Shown: in pieces, positions 51,349-63,282 of the stretch
Numbering within the stretch: the first letter of the stretch is position 1
Layout of the letters: each line of letters begins with the position of its first letter
Program-made: the position numbers and the translations under genes
DNA from: Acholoe squamosa
Taxonomy: Eukaryota; Annelida; Polychaeta; Phyllodocida; Polynoidae
Direction: 5' to 3'
Length of the DNA stretch: 64,000 nucleotides
Assembly: GCA_949317995.1 (NCBI GenBank)
Contig: OX439035.1
Location: 6,964,427-7,028,426 of the forward strand
The notes under the pieces: model-generated
What the model was told of the DNA's origin: nothing
Database searches by the model: none
The model's input: only the letters and a program-made list of their open reading frames with translations

Positions 51349-52903
51349 GGGAGCGTTCATTATTTATGGCAGGGGGGGGTGCCAATCTGGCAGAACGAAT
51401 AGGTCAAAAAAAAATTACCCCCCCCTTGGGAATAGGTTGAAAAAAAGTGACCCCCCCCTTAGGAATGGGTTGAAAAAAAATGACCCCCCCCCCTTAGAAC
51501 TGATTGAAAGAAAATGAGTCCAATCACATTACCTTATACATTTAACCATGTTCAACAAAGTCTGTGTACATCAGGTCTCTTCATTCCTGTCATATTAGGA
51601 GAAATTGAGGGACTCATGCACTTTAGCCGGTGCTGAAGTGAACCCTTTAGCTACCCTAATGCTAACCCTATGCTAATCCTAATGTGCAGCAAGATGTGCG
51701 CCAGCTAAAGTGTATTCTACCTGAATTTAAACCATTCCAATTATATGTTAAAAATGGGGTGGCCGTTGTAGAATGTCGTAAAAGCTATCAGCTGTTGGCC
51801 AGCTTTCATTTTGTATAAATGCAAAGCCTTTTTCAAAATGGTTCCGATCTTTTGAAAAATTGAAATGTGAATACCCTGCCATTGATTGATTGACATCTGT
51901 ATAAAAAGTACCTATTTTGAAGGCTCCTCCATAGGGGGCACTAGCATGGGCCACTACTGATGCAGTTTAAGTGGGTACTATATTTCCCTGTGTATGGCCT
52001 CTGTGCTCAATGAAAAAGCATTTTGGACCATTACCATACTTCAACATATGGTATTTATATATTTTTTCAGCTATATCAATTTCCGCTACCCTTATATTTC
52101 ATACAAAGAAAGATAAAGGATTATAGAAAATGTCTAAAGAATGATGTACAAACCATAGATAAGTCTTGAGCAAACTGTTTGCCACTCCCTTATTATTTCA
52201 TGTAGAGAAATATAAGCCTGCCCTGTGTATAAGCCTGCCCTGTTTATAATCCTGGTAAATTTGCCACTTAAGTGTGTTTACAAGCCCATACGGGCTTTTA
52301 GTAATACACAGGGAAATACAGGATGTCTTAGCCAGCTATATCATGCAACCTATTCCTGACTAACTGTAGTGATTGAAGCACTTGCAGCTGTCTTTTTCAA
52401 AATTTGCGCATACAAAGACAAACGTTTTGAGATTTTTCTAGTGTTTCAATTTCATTCTGATCTCATTTTTTAACATTAATTTAGTAGGTGTGATGGATAT
52501 CAATCGCAAAAGCATTGATTTCAAAAGTGAAACTAAGGGTTAGAAACTGGAGGTTCTGATCAGTAGTTGCTGTGATTATAGTAGGTGACTTTTTTACAAC
52601 CGAGAACTTTGCTGGCACCTCTCAGCTCAAGAGACATGCTTTTCTATGTATACTTCTAGAAAGCCACTGCTGTCATCTACTCTGATGGTCCACAACAGAT
52701 TGGAGAATGTTTACCATTCTCTCTTTCTTGACAGAAGACCCTTGTGCCAGATATAAGATGATAAGGTGATTTGATAATGGTTCACTGCTCCTGACACCCT
52801 GAACTAATTACCCGGTACATGGAATAAGAAAATGGTAATTGGAATTACAGAAAAATGTGCTTTGCGATCTCTTTTGGCCACCAAGATTATTGAAAATGAA
52901 GTT

Positions 52904-53508
52904 TACCATAATCTCCCGCATATATAAGGCGGAGCTCATGTATAAGGTGCACCCCTAACTCAGGGATGTGTGTTTTGCATATAAGGCACACCTACTGCTT
53001 CTGGATTAATATTTTTAAAAACCCTTGTATAAGGTGCACCCCAACCTTTTGACATATGCTGCAAGACATAGCCTCCCTTGGTAAAAGCCAACATACATGT
53101 ACATTGAATAGGCCTAAGTTGTAGGGAAAGCCTTACTAAGGTGTTACCGCGACATTGGAGGGTGTGAGGGCGGCATGGGATGGAGTGAGGGTGGCATTGG
53201 ATGGTGTGAGTGTCACATGGGAAGGTGTGAAAAGCTATGGCCACCATAGAGTACTGGTAGGGTTGGAGGGGAGCTGATACTGCCCAACACCTTTACAGCA
53301 TTCATTAGCTTTACCCATAGGTGTGATGGAGGTGGGGGGCTATTTACATGTTTTTCAGGGTAAATCATTTTATGTATCAAATGATATTTGAATAAACCCC
53401 ACGTATAAGATGCACCCTTAACTCAGGCTGATCCTATAAGGCGCACCTGGGCTCTGATTCGCACATAGGCCTAAGACACGCCTTATATGCAAGACAGTCA
53501 TTATGGTA
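52904..53508. mobile_element. Possible MITE with TACCATAAT ends
   Basis: The ends TACCATAATCTCCCGCATAT and the inverted copy finishing ATTATGGTA share about 25 of 32 positions, ending in a GCATATAAGGC-type motif. Several TATAAGG(T/C)GCACC repeats lie inside. A TA duplication is possible. No ORF. Confidence 0.4.
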
Positions 53509-53789
53509 GTCAGGACTAAAACATTCCTAAATACAAACTTCATGCAAGAGAATACATTTTTATTACTGTACCACATTGTTAAGTAGTACAGCATGGGAGC
53601 AATAATAATGGAGTATGAGAGTATCTCCCAAGAATGTTTTTGGAATTTCTGGAGCCAACTTCATATTCTCATTTGATCTTTTGAATTTGCTCCTACAGTG
53701 TGCCTTATCCACAAATCACACTTTATATATGGGAGGTACTATTGAATTTTAAAAATATAATCATGAGCACCTTTAAGCAACGTCTAAAG

Positions 53790-54310
53790 GAGCACCAGGT
53801 CTAGTGATGTAAGCAAGTTGTTCTAACACTCGAGTGCAGTTGGGTCGCCTTTCCTGCAATCTGATTGGTTGAGAGCGCATGTTGGGTCAGGGGACCCATA
53901 AAAGCACTTCCGGTCTCACTTCCTGTTTGTGGCTTTTCTGTCTTATTTGTGAATTATTTTAAGGAAAATCAAAGCTTTTTCTCGTGTCAGAACGTAAACA
54001 AAGGGCTCCGGTTTGTCTCTGTTCCGGAAACCCAAGGCCCTCAGTCCTCAGGCTGGGCTGATCGCCTTCGTCAATTGTTGGATACTCTATTGAGCAAACA
54101 TTTAGAAGATTAGTTCTTGAAGTTCTTTAATGTAGGGTAGACTTGTAGTGTTACAAATTCAGTTTCAGCCACATGTTGACATGCTGATCTCCGCTTCCTA
54201 AACCCCCAAAGTTGTGTCCCACTTAACCCACTCACTTTACTTTTTAGTTCCCCACACAGTCACTGGTGGCAGCACCATATAGGCATACCGGTCATACCAC
54301 ATCTCCCTTT
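53790..54310 (-). mobile_element. Probable LTR remnant of the Gypsy fragment
   Basis: On the minus strand AAAAAAAAGGGAGATG (about 54317-54302) resembles a polypurine tract followed by TGTGGTATGACC, a plausible LTR start, about 190 bp downstream of the integrase stop. The region also has a plus-strand CATAAAAGCAC TATA-like string near 53898. A second LTR was not found, and part of the sequence recurs inverted at about 55490-55545, so the structure is rearranged. Confidence 0.4.
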
Positions 54311-54505
54311 TTTTTGGAAAATGAGAAGTTCACTTATCAGTCTCTTTGTCTTGAAATGTTCATGAATGAATAATACTTATCAACCAAATAAGAACATGAT
54401 TATAGCTAGTATCTTGCTATGAAAATATCTCTCAAGTTAAACTAAACTGATATCTCATTGAGTCTTTCACATGTTTTCAATCAGACACTTAGGTGCAGAT
54501 CTGGC

Positions 54506-55468
54506 TCACCCAGACCTACGAGGCTCAGTAATATCAGCCCCTGGCGGGTCATCAGGTTCATTCACATATGAAGGGGTACCCGGCTGATCAATCCTCAGTG
54601 TTGGTTTGTCAGGTGAGTCAACCCTAGGGGTGACTGCATGTGATGGTATGTCACGTCTTGGTGTAGGAGGATGAACTGCTGGAATAGGTCCTGTATTAGG
54701 TGGACCTGGTATTGGTAGTGTAGCAGGTGGTAGTCCAACATTTCTAGTCATACGGCAGTTTCGCCTCAGGAGGCCTGTTGGGGTTGAGATGACATATGAT
54801 CTCGGTCCATTGGCTTTGCCTACAATTGTGCCATGAGTCTTGAGATCAGGGAGCCACACTTTGTCACCTGCTGATAACTCTCCGGCTTCTTTCACGCGGT
54901 GTCGTTGGTCATAGTTCAGTTTCATACTGGCTCTGTACATCCTCTCCTTTTTTCGTACAACAACCGGGTCTGGTGTGCTTGGTAAGAGTTCAGATGGATA
55001 GCAGGGGACTCTGGTCTTTAATTTCCTGCCCATATTTAGTTGCACTGGTGAGAAGCCATTATGGAATGGTGTGTTTCGGTACATTAATAATGCTAAGTCC
55101 ACATCAGTAGCTTTGTTGAGAATACCTCTGACTGTCTGTACGGCTCGCTCGGCCTCACCATTTGACTGTGGATATCTCAGCGAAGATGTTACATGCACAA
55201 ATTTCCACTCATTTACAAAGTTTGGAAAGTCTCTTGCACTGAACTGAGGTCCATTGTCTGTGACAAGTATATCGGGGATGCCCTGATGAACAAATATTTT
55301 CTTAAGTTTGGCGACAGTCTCTGCGGCGTCAGCTCCTTTAGTGACTTTGCTTGTCTCAATATCCCTTAAGTAGTAGTCAACAACTACTAGGTAGTTTGTT
55401 CCAACATGATAACAGAAGTCAGCAGCAATTCGAGACCAAGGACGGTCGGGGAACTCAGTCCCTTTCAT
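54506..55468 (-). pseudogene. Gypsy (Ty3) integrase fragment
   Basis: The 320 codons start at MKGTEFPDRPWSRIAADF. The RVE core keeps all three acidic residues: the Asp in IAADF, the Asp in VTDNGPQF and the Glu in NGEAERAVQTV, spaced as in Ty3/Gypsy integrases. DKVWLPDLKTHGTIVGKANG is the C-terminal GPY/F-like part, followed by a Pro-rich tail. Reverse transcriptase, RNase H and the HHCC finger are missing upstream, so it is a 3' fragment of a retroelement caught inside the DNA transposon. Confidence 0.8.
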
Positions 55469-55925
55469 TGGCTCGATTCTTTCTCTCCTGTACTACTGGC
55501 CCAGCCCTCGGACCTTGGGTCTCCGGACATAGACGCACCGTCGCCCTTTGTTATTATGACCAATTAATCTGTTTTTATAGTTTGCACCAACATGATTAAA
55601 TGGATATGAATGATAGGTAATAAGAAAATGTTGGGCAAAATTGTGGCTGCAATCATTAACAAGTACTATTACTTGGTGGAGAATTGTGAACTTCGCGACG
55701 TGTCGCGAAAAAAAATCGTGTTGTGTTGTGAAATTTTACATTGTGTTGGCGAATACCACAAAAAAAGTAATTGCACCGCCCCTCAGGAATAGGTTGAAAA
55801 AAAATGACCCCCCCTCTCACAATAGGCTGAAAAAAAATGACCCCCCCCCTCTGAATACCCCTAAAAATTTTGACCCCCCCCCTCATTTGCTCACCCCCCC
55901 CCTGCCATAAATAATGAACGCTCCC

Positions 55926-56059
55926 TTATAGATAAATTAAATATATCTATAAACGACCTCTTTTATAAATAATCTAAAAATAGGAGGTCTTCTCTGGATA
56001 ATCCAAATATGATGGTCTTTTCTGGATAATATTCAGAAAAGACCATCTATTATACTACT
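55926..56059 (-). repeat. Right TIR, outer part
   Basis: It is the inverted copy of 20886-21019 with one mismatch seen. It carries the terminal hairpin and ends CTATTATACTACT. Near-identity of the two TIRs supports a recent or gene-converted element. Confidence 0.9.
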
Positions 56060-56065
56060 ATCAGA
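56060..56065. repeat. Target-site duplication, right (ATCAGA)
   Basis: It is identical to 20880-20885 and immediately abuts the right TIR end. Confidence 0.9.
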
Positions 56066-57649
56066 CAGGTTTTATTTTTACAGTACAAGACCCTGCAATC
56101 TGTGTAACTGCTGTGTTGTCATTTATATTTTGCTGTGTTGATGTTTATATATTGGACTCCTGCCCAATCACAGAGTCTATGCAGGTGCAGTTTAGTTTGT
56201 AAATACGGCACACAAGGATAGAGATCATGCATGAAATGACTCCTGAAATCTCATGTTTACAATATAGGAATGCCAACACCCTATACCTTAGTCATCATAG
56301 GAATAACATTAGGTGAGAATGTACCAAAGAATTGCATAGTGCCAGTGGAGCCTCCACTTTTACAACCACCATTGACATCGTGAACTTTGCAGAGCGAGCC
56401 GTTGTCGCATGCAGAATGTCGCTACCATGCAAAATGTTTCCAGCGTTCTTCCAACAGACTTTGCACCCTCTAAATCGTATCATGCAAGATCAAAACATCT
56501 GCTTGGAGAGTGATAAACTTTGCTTAATCTCGAAACAAATAGTTTTTCCTTTGAAAGGAAGAAACCATGAAAATATCCCTCTCCTCTTATAGAAATTGAA
56601 AAAACAACTCTAATGATACTGCCCCTACGCCGTAGAAGTATGATTAATGCAAAGTCTAACTTGATTTTCCGCGGAAACATTTTTCACGGAGCGACATTTT
56701 GCATACTACATCGTTGGTGCCAAGCATGGTTAGTTTCGGATTCATTATGCACGGGAATTTTTCAAAACGGATATTCTTCTTCAATTTAGATAAAAACAAT
56801 TTATAAGATAACATTATCAACTTTTTTTTTAATGTGTATTTACCGTAAAATCTCTAATAATGGTGAGAATGGCTAGCTCTGTTCGCTGCAGCAGGTCACG
56901 TGATCGTCAGGCATTGAATATGCTACCCCACCTAAATCCTCACACATCACCCGCAGCGCCCTATAGGGGGATTTACTGGATACTACATCCGGTCAATATT
57001 TCCTGTGACGTCACCCGTCACGTTCCCGGCGTCCCTAGCTTCACACCTCACGTTTGGACGTGTTTCCGCGCCGTTAAATCACCATAGAAACCCAGCGACG
57101 TCCTTGCATGCCCATCAATTTCAGCTCTTCTAGTTCTACTCCCATCTTGAGGGACTGGGCATTTAGCTATCATATGAGGGGGGGGGGTGACTGAACTTTA
57201 TGTAGGGCCTACTTTCAGAACAGCGATTTTAAATGTTACATTTAAGATGATCTGCAATGCCAAGATCTTCAAACGTAGGGATTCTGCCCCCCCCCCTCCG
57301 CCCCCCTTCTCCCTCAACTCCACACTTCTCACCCAAGACCAAGTTGCTTCCAGGGTTCTTTCAATAACCAAATGGGGAACATCCAGTTTCTATTTTATCA
57401 TAGCATCCTCTGTCCTCCTCTCCAATCATAGTCAGCATCTCCCACTTCCCAGTCCACCCTTGCCACAGAGCTCTTACCCTCCAAAGTTGATATAAATGAC
57501 CTGTCTCTTCCCCCCCCCCCTTCACCCCCACAAACACCCAAGAGATAAAAACGGCATGGCCAGGAGATGAGAGCGTACAGGATTATAGTGCCAGGGGGTT
57601 TGATGGGGATGGAGGATAGAACCTAGAGGAGGAGGCCAACCCTTGTTAA
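56066..57649. other. Host flank, no gene recognised
   Basis: ORFs at 56332-56592 (+) and 56295-56680 (-) show no family resemblance. A TGACGTCA-like site near 57005 lies in a more CpG-rich stretch (56870-57100) that could be a promoter. A G-run (57178-57187) and C-runs (57289, 57511) occur. Confidence 0.4.
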
Positions 57650-59710
57650 CCCTTTAAGGGCTGCTGATGCAGGAGTGCATCATGTCCATTGGTCAGCATG
57701 ATGCACCAATGAAGTGCTGGTTCGCTAGCCCTTCATTGGTGCATCATGCTGACCCTTCAGGAATGTATCAAGCCTGTATGGTTGGTAGGCCTATAATGCT
57801 TGAGTGTAGCCTTGGTGAGTTACTCACCAGACAGAATCCATGCATCATTACATCATACCGAATGTTTGACTGTAATCTATGGACCTTTGGCTACACAGAG
57901 AGAAGAACACTGATCGCTTTGACGCATACTGCACAGGTCACAATTTGTCTCCCACATGACATGTATGAAGGCATGTCGAATGAGGTTGACGCTCTCATAT
58001 TCGGTTTGTCAACTTTACTTGACATGTGTAATGAAGACACATCACATATTTCTGATCCATTCACCTGAGTGCTAGGTTAATACTATGAGACAATTATGTA
58101 AGGGTCAAGAGCAGTCAATAGCTATGTACCAATGGTTCAATCAAGGCAGGCCTATAATAGAAGGCAGGGGATATCATAGTCCCACAGGCCTGCAACACTA
58201 AGGCACCTTTTCCTATCAACAGAACTTCTACTTGACTGAGGACCTCTATGCAGTCCAGAAGACAAGGGCATGGAGGTGCATGGCAATGCTATCTGTCTCC
58301 ATGTAATGAAGATACTGAGATTATAGACTGTGGGTTAGCATACAATCCTTTTGTATTTTCACTGACCCACACACAACATGTCTTACCTCTCCAGTTGAAG
58401 AATTCAGGATTGTGGTTGTCTATTTTGATATTCAATAACAAATGCAAATTTAACAATGAAGTAGAATTCACTACCATTCATTGATAGTATTTACAGACCT
58501 TAGTGATCTATTCTTCATGAAAACAAAATGACACAGATACATCAAATGTCTCAAGTGTTGGTAGTACCTCTTGGTAGTGATTAATCCTGGTACCAAAATG
58601 GTTGTTTGCCCCATCTAGTGGAATATCCTAGAATAATTATGTATGTCAAACCATCACATGTCAAGTGCCTTCGACATGGCCGTGACCCTAGTCGACTCAC
58701 AGATGACGTGGCATTTTAAGGCATGTCAAATCATATGAGGATTACTGTGTGCTACAGTTGTCACGGTGACATATGTGCACATGTCCCAATGACGTATGCT
58801 CTCTGTGTCAAATCAAGTTGACATGGGTATACATGTCACTTTGTCAGGAAGACTTTTTTCAGTGTACATTTTGGCTCTTGTGGATTGAAAATCGAACCAT
58901 TATTAAGGTTTTTATAGCCTATAACAAAAGGTGTTATCTTTGTTAATTTTTGAATAGTTAGAATAGTCTGTCGTGGGTACATACAACAGCTATTGAAATG
59001 AAATTATTCCAATGCTTCCCAGATCAGCCTAACCATTGAAGGGCCACTGAGTGGCCATTTCTTTAAGAACAGTCGGTCCCCCCCCCCCTCTTGGAGGGGT
59101 CTGATATTTTGTTCCCTCCCCCTTTTTTTTTTTTACTAAGATTTTCTCACTAAGAATGGTCTAAAATATTATGCCTCTTTACCAAAATCCACCTCCCCTG
59201 CCCGTTGTTAATTGCATGATTGCAGCAGTGAGTGAGTGAGTGAGTATTAGATGTTTAACGCCATTTTGACAGCCAAGGCCATATTCATGGCGAGAACTAC
59301 CGGACACAATTTCAAAGAGGACTGTGTTGGTGTTTGCCGGAGTGCCAGCGCATATGTGTGAACCACACACATCCGAGGAGAGAGGAAAGAGGAGATATAG
59401 ACCCTTTTACGTGGGCTAGGAAAGCCCGAATGCAGCAGTGGCAGTGGGATGTGGAGGGTGCAGAGGTCAGACCTCTAGATTATAGTGAAAAATACCTAAA
59501 TTTATATATCTCATCTCCCTCCTCCCTTTTTTCAGCTGCTCTGCCAATGTTGTTGATGCACCATTCTCACTGCTGGTCACGATACATGGATGCAGCACTG
59601 GCGAGTTGTTCTGAATACAGCCATGGTAGGTAACTCAGTTCATTGATGCATCATACAGGATTGACGACTAATGGGCATGATGCACTCCCGCATCAGCGGC
59701 CCTTAAAGGG
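57650..59710. mobile_element. piggyBac-like non-autonomous element
   Basis: The TIRs CCCTTTAAGGGC, then GCTGATGC and GAGTGCATCATG, match over about 35 bp with two differences. TTAA flanks both ends (57646-57649 and 59711-59714), the piggyBac target. GATGCACCAATGAAGTG hairpins lie just inside the left end. The interior has a 133-codon ORF (57667-58068) made largely of terminal repeat; no transposase. Confidence 0.75.
59204..59420 (+). repeat. SINE-like dispersed repeat with GTGAG start
   Basis: A GTGAGTGAGTGAGTGAGTAT run followed by TTTAACGCCATTTTGACAG resembles abundant short repeats of molluscs and other marine invertebrates that begin GTGAGTGAGTGAG and contain TTTAACGCC. No polymerase III boxes were verified. 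It sits inside the piggyBac-like element. Confidence 0.45.
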
Positions 59711-59986
59711 TTAAAGTTCCATTGCATCTGATACAACAATCGCAAATGATTGAGAATGATTGGGAGGCAACCGGCAAGCAGCCTGAAAAAAAGTTTTGAT
59801 ATCACTTCATTTTTTTACCAACCCTGATTGTTCAAAACCCCAATGGTGGAACGCTTGGGTAAACAGATTATTCCTAATATGGATTTAGTTATGTCCTGAT
59901 TGAGTATGGTTTTGTTTTAGTTTTACAGACACAAATCAATTATTGTATTCTATCATGATCAGAATGGGCCTTCTGACTGCCAGTAA

Positions 59987-61306
59987 CCCTTTAAGGGCTG
60001 CTGATGCAGGAGTGCACCATGTATGGAAATCGGCATGATGCACCAATGAAGTGCCAGCGAGCCTGCTCGACAGCACTTCATTGGTGCATCATGCTGACCC
60101 TACAAGAGTGTGTGAACCATATACGGGGACTCCCAAGGGTCGCATTTATGCATCATGGTGACCGATTGACATGATGCATAAATGCATCATTGGTGTCTAG
60201 AGGTTTAAGTGGCATAATAGTGAGGTTAAGATCTGAACGTGTACTGCAACACCTACATGTGACGTCATAGGTCACGTGGGGGGAATCCCAGGCTAGAAGT
60301 GTACAACCTGTAGGTTTGACGTTTTGGACGTGTAGAGTCACGTTCGTGTAGGGAGGTAAGATAGATAAAAGAAATAAATTGATAAAGAATTATAACAGTC
60401 AACACAGTTGATACTTAGGTCTGTCCCTAGCCATTGGAGCAGTGAATTGCAGTTTGGTCACTTATATAGCTATGTAATTACCTACTGTTTGTGGTCTATA
60501 AGCTCTACTCAGCTGGAACCATATATCTGAGGTGTTGATTGCTACACAGAGGACTATGCATCTTAACTACATAACCTCTGCGTGTACTGGAACCTGTACT
60601 TGTAGTCCTTGACGTTCAGGTACAGGTACACGTTCAACATCTTAACCTCTCTAATTGTCTCTAGGGTCATGGCCGGGGTTCATGGTCCTCAGACAGCATT
60701 CATGATGCACTAATGCAGTGCACTAATGCAGTACTGCTGAGTCTACACACCAGCACTGCATTAGTGCATCATGCCGACCCTAATGGGAGTGCATCAACCC
60801 TGCAAAGATGGCATGATGCATACATACAAGCACTGCATTCATGCATCATGACGGTAAATGGGCAGAATGAAGGGCCACTAATGCATTTATGCATCATGCC
60901 CAATGGTCATCATGATGCAGCAATGTTGACATGATGCATGAATGCAGGCTTGACGAGAAACTAAGCAGGGCTACATTCTTGCATCATGCCATCCCTACAC
61001 TCTCGGCCCGCATTGTAAATCGACTACAAATAGCCCTGTAATTAGGCAGGGGAACCACTTGTAGCTACAGTACTTTGTACATCCGGTATGGGCCTCCATG
61101 CCTATACAAGGTAATACCGTAGGGCACAATAAAAAAGCGTTGCACTCCTGGGGTTGCACTGTTTATTTACATGGGCGGGCTGACAGTGTATGTTTGGGTT
61201 GATACAGTCCTGGAGACGTGGCATGATGCACTAATGAAGCACTTTTTAGGTGCATCATGTCGCCCAATAAGCATAATGCATTGATGCACTAGCAGCCTCT
61301 AGAGGG
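59987..61306. mobile_element. Second, decayed member of the TTAA/GATGCA family
   Basis: The left end CCCTTTAAGGGCTGCTGATG is the same as in the 57650 element. The right end is its imperfect inverse (CTGCTAGTGCATCAATGCA read inward). Flanks are GTAA and TTAA. It contains at least three GATGCA hairpins (60034-60093, 60703-60771, 61220-61260). A shorter version ending at about 60204 is also possible. Confidence 0.55.
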
Positions 61307-61310
61307 TTAA

Positions 61311-62500
61311 TGCATTAAAGCAAAATGGGCCCCATAAAGGGACTGAGTTGGTATCTTGCTGGGTGCCTGGTTCTCCTATCTACACAGGAGGGCATTTGTC
61401 AACATGGTATAGCTAAACATAACAGGCACCACTTAGAATACAGTCACGTCTCTATAAACCGGTCTTCAATAGGTCGGTTGATTCACTTACCAGCCATCTA
61501 TACCATGAAACAGATTTAATTATAGCCATTGAATTCTATTGTAATCATGATTCAGAGAACCAGCCGATTCAGGAACCAGCCAAATCTTATCTCAAACAGA
61601 GGTGGCCGGTTTATAGAGACATGACTGTAATAGCACTAGTGACCACCCTGGACTTGACACTTTTCAAGCATATGTTTAAGACTAGAAAAAATGGCACCTA
61701 TGCTTGAAGAGTGAGTTGTGTTTCCAGTTCCTGCATACTAAGGAGTGAGGCATAGTGGGAGATAAATATAGTTAAATCCCACTATGCTTTGCTGCTTCCT
61801 GTACGGTGGTGTCCTGAGGGTTTATACCTCAGGACACCAGAGTACACTTAGAACACCTGCTACATTGCTACCTGGATGAGGTAGCAAAGACATTTTTATA
61901 CATGGTCATTTTGTGGGGTGGACGTCTCAAGGTGTGTGGACATCTTAAGGTTATTCTATCCTACACTTTAAAAAATAACTGTTGAATCTTACAGCGGCAC
62001 TGAAAAGTGAACCACTCTAATTAAGCTGCAGTGAACCAGAAGCCCGAGGTGGCAGTATGGTGGTACAACAAATCTCTGTGAAAATAACAATAGATCTCTG
62101 GCAACTTTTCAACGAAATTATTTTACAGTATAGCTCTAACTGCAGCATGTTTTACTAGAGTGAATAGACTGGAAGCCCTCACTACACCCATACACCATAG
62201 ACAGCCTCGCTAATCCTTTAGGGACATATCCTAGTTACCACACCCTACCCTGAGTAATAGTATTTCACACTGTTCCTCCCCTCCTGCCCCAACCTGGGCA
62301 TCCCCAGGTGCACTGTAAAAAATAACTGCTAAATCTACCAGGGATCCTTATAAAACCTAACAGTGGACCACCGCAATTGAAAAGCATTGTGTAGGGGCAG
62401 TAATTCCCCGTACTTGGTGGAGATACCGAGTGGTCCCACCTTGTGAGGGGGATCTCTAGAGTACACCCACTCCATGACATTTTCCGCTGACCACTACATT
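61311..62500. other. Intergenic with diverged repeats
   Basis: Bases 61971-62100 and 62322-62380 start with related CACTNTAAAAAATAACTG strings, and 62043-62100 recurs at 63338-63410. No ORF above 80 codons. Confidence 0.4.
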
Positions 62501-62504
62501 GATA

Positions 62505-62646
62505 CACACACTAGGGGGCAGTGATTACCTGGTACCAAGCTCTCTAGAGATCCCCCGTACTTGGTGGAGATACCGAGTGGTCCCACCTTGTGAGGGGGAT
62601 CTCTAGAGAGCTCGGTACCAGGTAATCACTGCCCCCTAGTGTGTGT
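62505..62646. repeat. 142-bp inverted repeat
   Basis: Arms of about 50 bp (ACACTAGGGGGCAGTGATTA and onward, then GGTACC and CTCTAGAGATCCCC) face each other around a GTACTTGGTGGAGATACCGA-containing loop. Half of this structure recurs at 63074-63168 upstream of the second tRNA-like unit. Confidence 0.8.
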
Positions 62647-62692
62647 ATCATACTTATCCAGGTGTAGTTGGAAGGTAGAGAATGTCAGGCCA

Positions 62693-62764
62693 GGGGAAGT
62701 AGCTCAGGGGTAGAGCTTCCGCTTCGAAGTTGGAGGGTCCCGGGTTCGAGTCCCGGTTTCTCCA
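62693..62764 (+). tRNA. tRNA-like unit, copy 1 (anticodon would be CGA)
   Basis: The 72-nt unit folds as a cloverleaf: acceptor GGGGAAG with TTTCTCC, D arm GCTC/GAGC, T arm CCGGG-TTCGAGT-CCCGG, with internal A box TAGCTCAGGGGTAG and B box GGGTTCGAGTCCC. The anticodon stem has one mismatch and the loop TTCGAAG would give CGA (Ser), but there is no long variable arm. With an identical second copy 518 bp away inside a larger repeat, it is more likely the head of a dispersed element than a working tRNA. Confidence 0.5.
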
Positions 62765-63210
62765 TGACATTTTCCGCTGACCACTACATTGGTGGAGAAA
62801 CCGAGCATCCTAACGCAATCACGGATTGAAGGTACGGGAACCCCGTATCTTAACGCAATAATGGATTGAGGACTCGGGAACTGGGCCGATATGATACAGA
62901 TGACGCTTCGACCAATCCGGTACTTGTACCAGTACACCCACTGGGAAGTCAGGAGTGCCCCAACACTGCTTGATAAAGCCTCAACTCTCAGGTAACTGGA
63001 TTTAGGGGGAATGCCGGGTGCTAGTGGATGGTGGTTGAAGCTGATGGGGAGGAGTGTAGGGGCAGTAATTCCCCGTACTTGGTGGAGATACCGAGTGGTC
63101 CCACCTTGTGAGGGAGATCTCTAGAGAGCTCGGTACCAGGTAATCACTGCCCCCTAGTGTGTGTATCATACCGATCCAGGTGTAGTTGGAAGGTAGAGAA
63201 TGTCAGGCCA

Positions 63211-63282
63211 GGGGAAGTAGCTCAGGGGTAGAGCTTCCGCTTCGAAGTTGGAGGGTCCCGGGTTCGAGTCCCGGTTTCTCCA
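63211..63282 (+). tRNA. tRNA-like unit, copy 2
   Basis: It is identical in sequence to 62693-62764, as are the flanks GTAGTTGGAAGGTAGAGAAT upstream and TGACATTTTCCGCTGACCAC downstream. The duplicated flanks show that the unit is part of a repeat of at least 230 bp. Confidence 0.5.

Larger units (their letters stand above)
51349..55925. mobile_element. Nested 4.6-kb DNA transposon inside the Polinton TIR
   Basis: The TIRs of about 31 bp begin GGGAGCGTTCATTATTTATG and continue into a G-run; both ends match. The target duplication is TTA (51346-51348 and 55926-55928): the intact left Polinton TIR shows the uninterrupted version of the site, which proves the insertion. TTA would suit PIF/Harbinger, but no such transposase is visible. 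Subterminal GGTTGAAAAAAAATGACCCC repeats are in direct, not inverted, orientation at the two ends. The interior holds a Gypsy fragment and a smaller MITE. Confidence 0.85.
20886..56059 (-). mobile_element. Polinton/Maverick virus-like element, 35.2 kb
   Basis: The element has TIRs, a 6-bp duplication, a retroviral-type integrase, a protein-primed family B DNA polymerase, a packaging ATPase, an adenain-like protease, a double jelly-roll major capsid protein and a penton-like protein, which is the full diagnostic Polinton set. Without the nested 4.6-kb transposon it is about 30.6 kb, longer than the usual 15-20 kb, mainly because of a 10-kb non-coding control region. All recognised genes are on the minus strand. 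Most core ORFs (major capsid, ATPase, integrase, dUTPase) are intact. The polymerase and protease carry few lesions, so the copy is young. Confidence 0.95.

Noticed and set aside
57667-58068. 133-codon ORF as a piggyBac transposase piece
   Set aside because: It consists mostly of translated terminal hairpin sequence and lacks any DDD-transposase motif.
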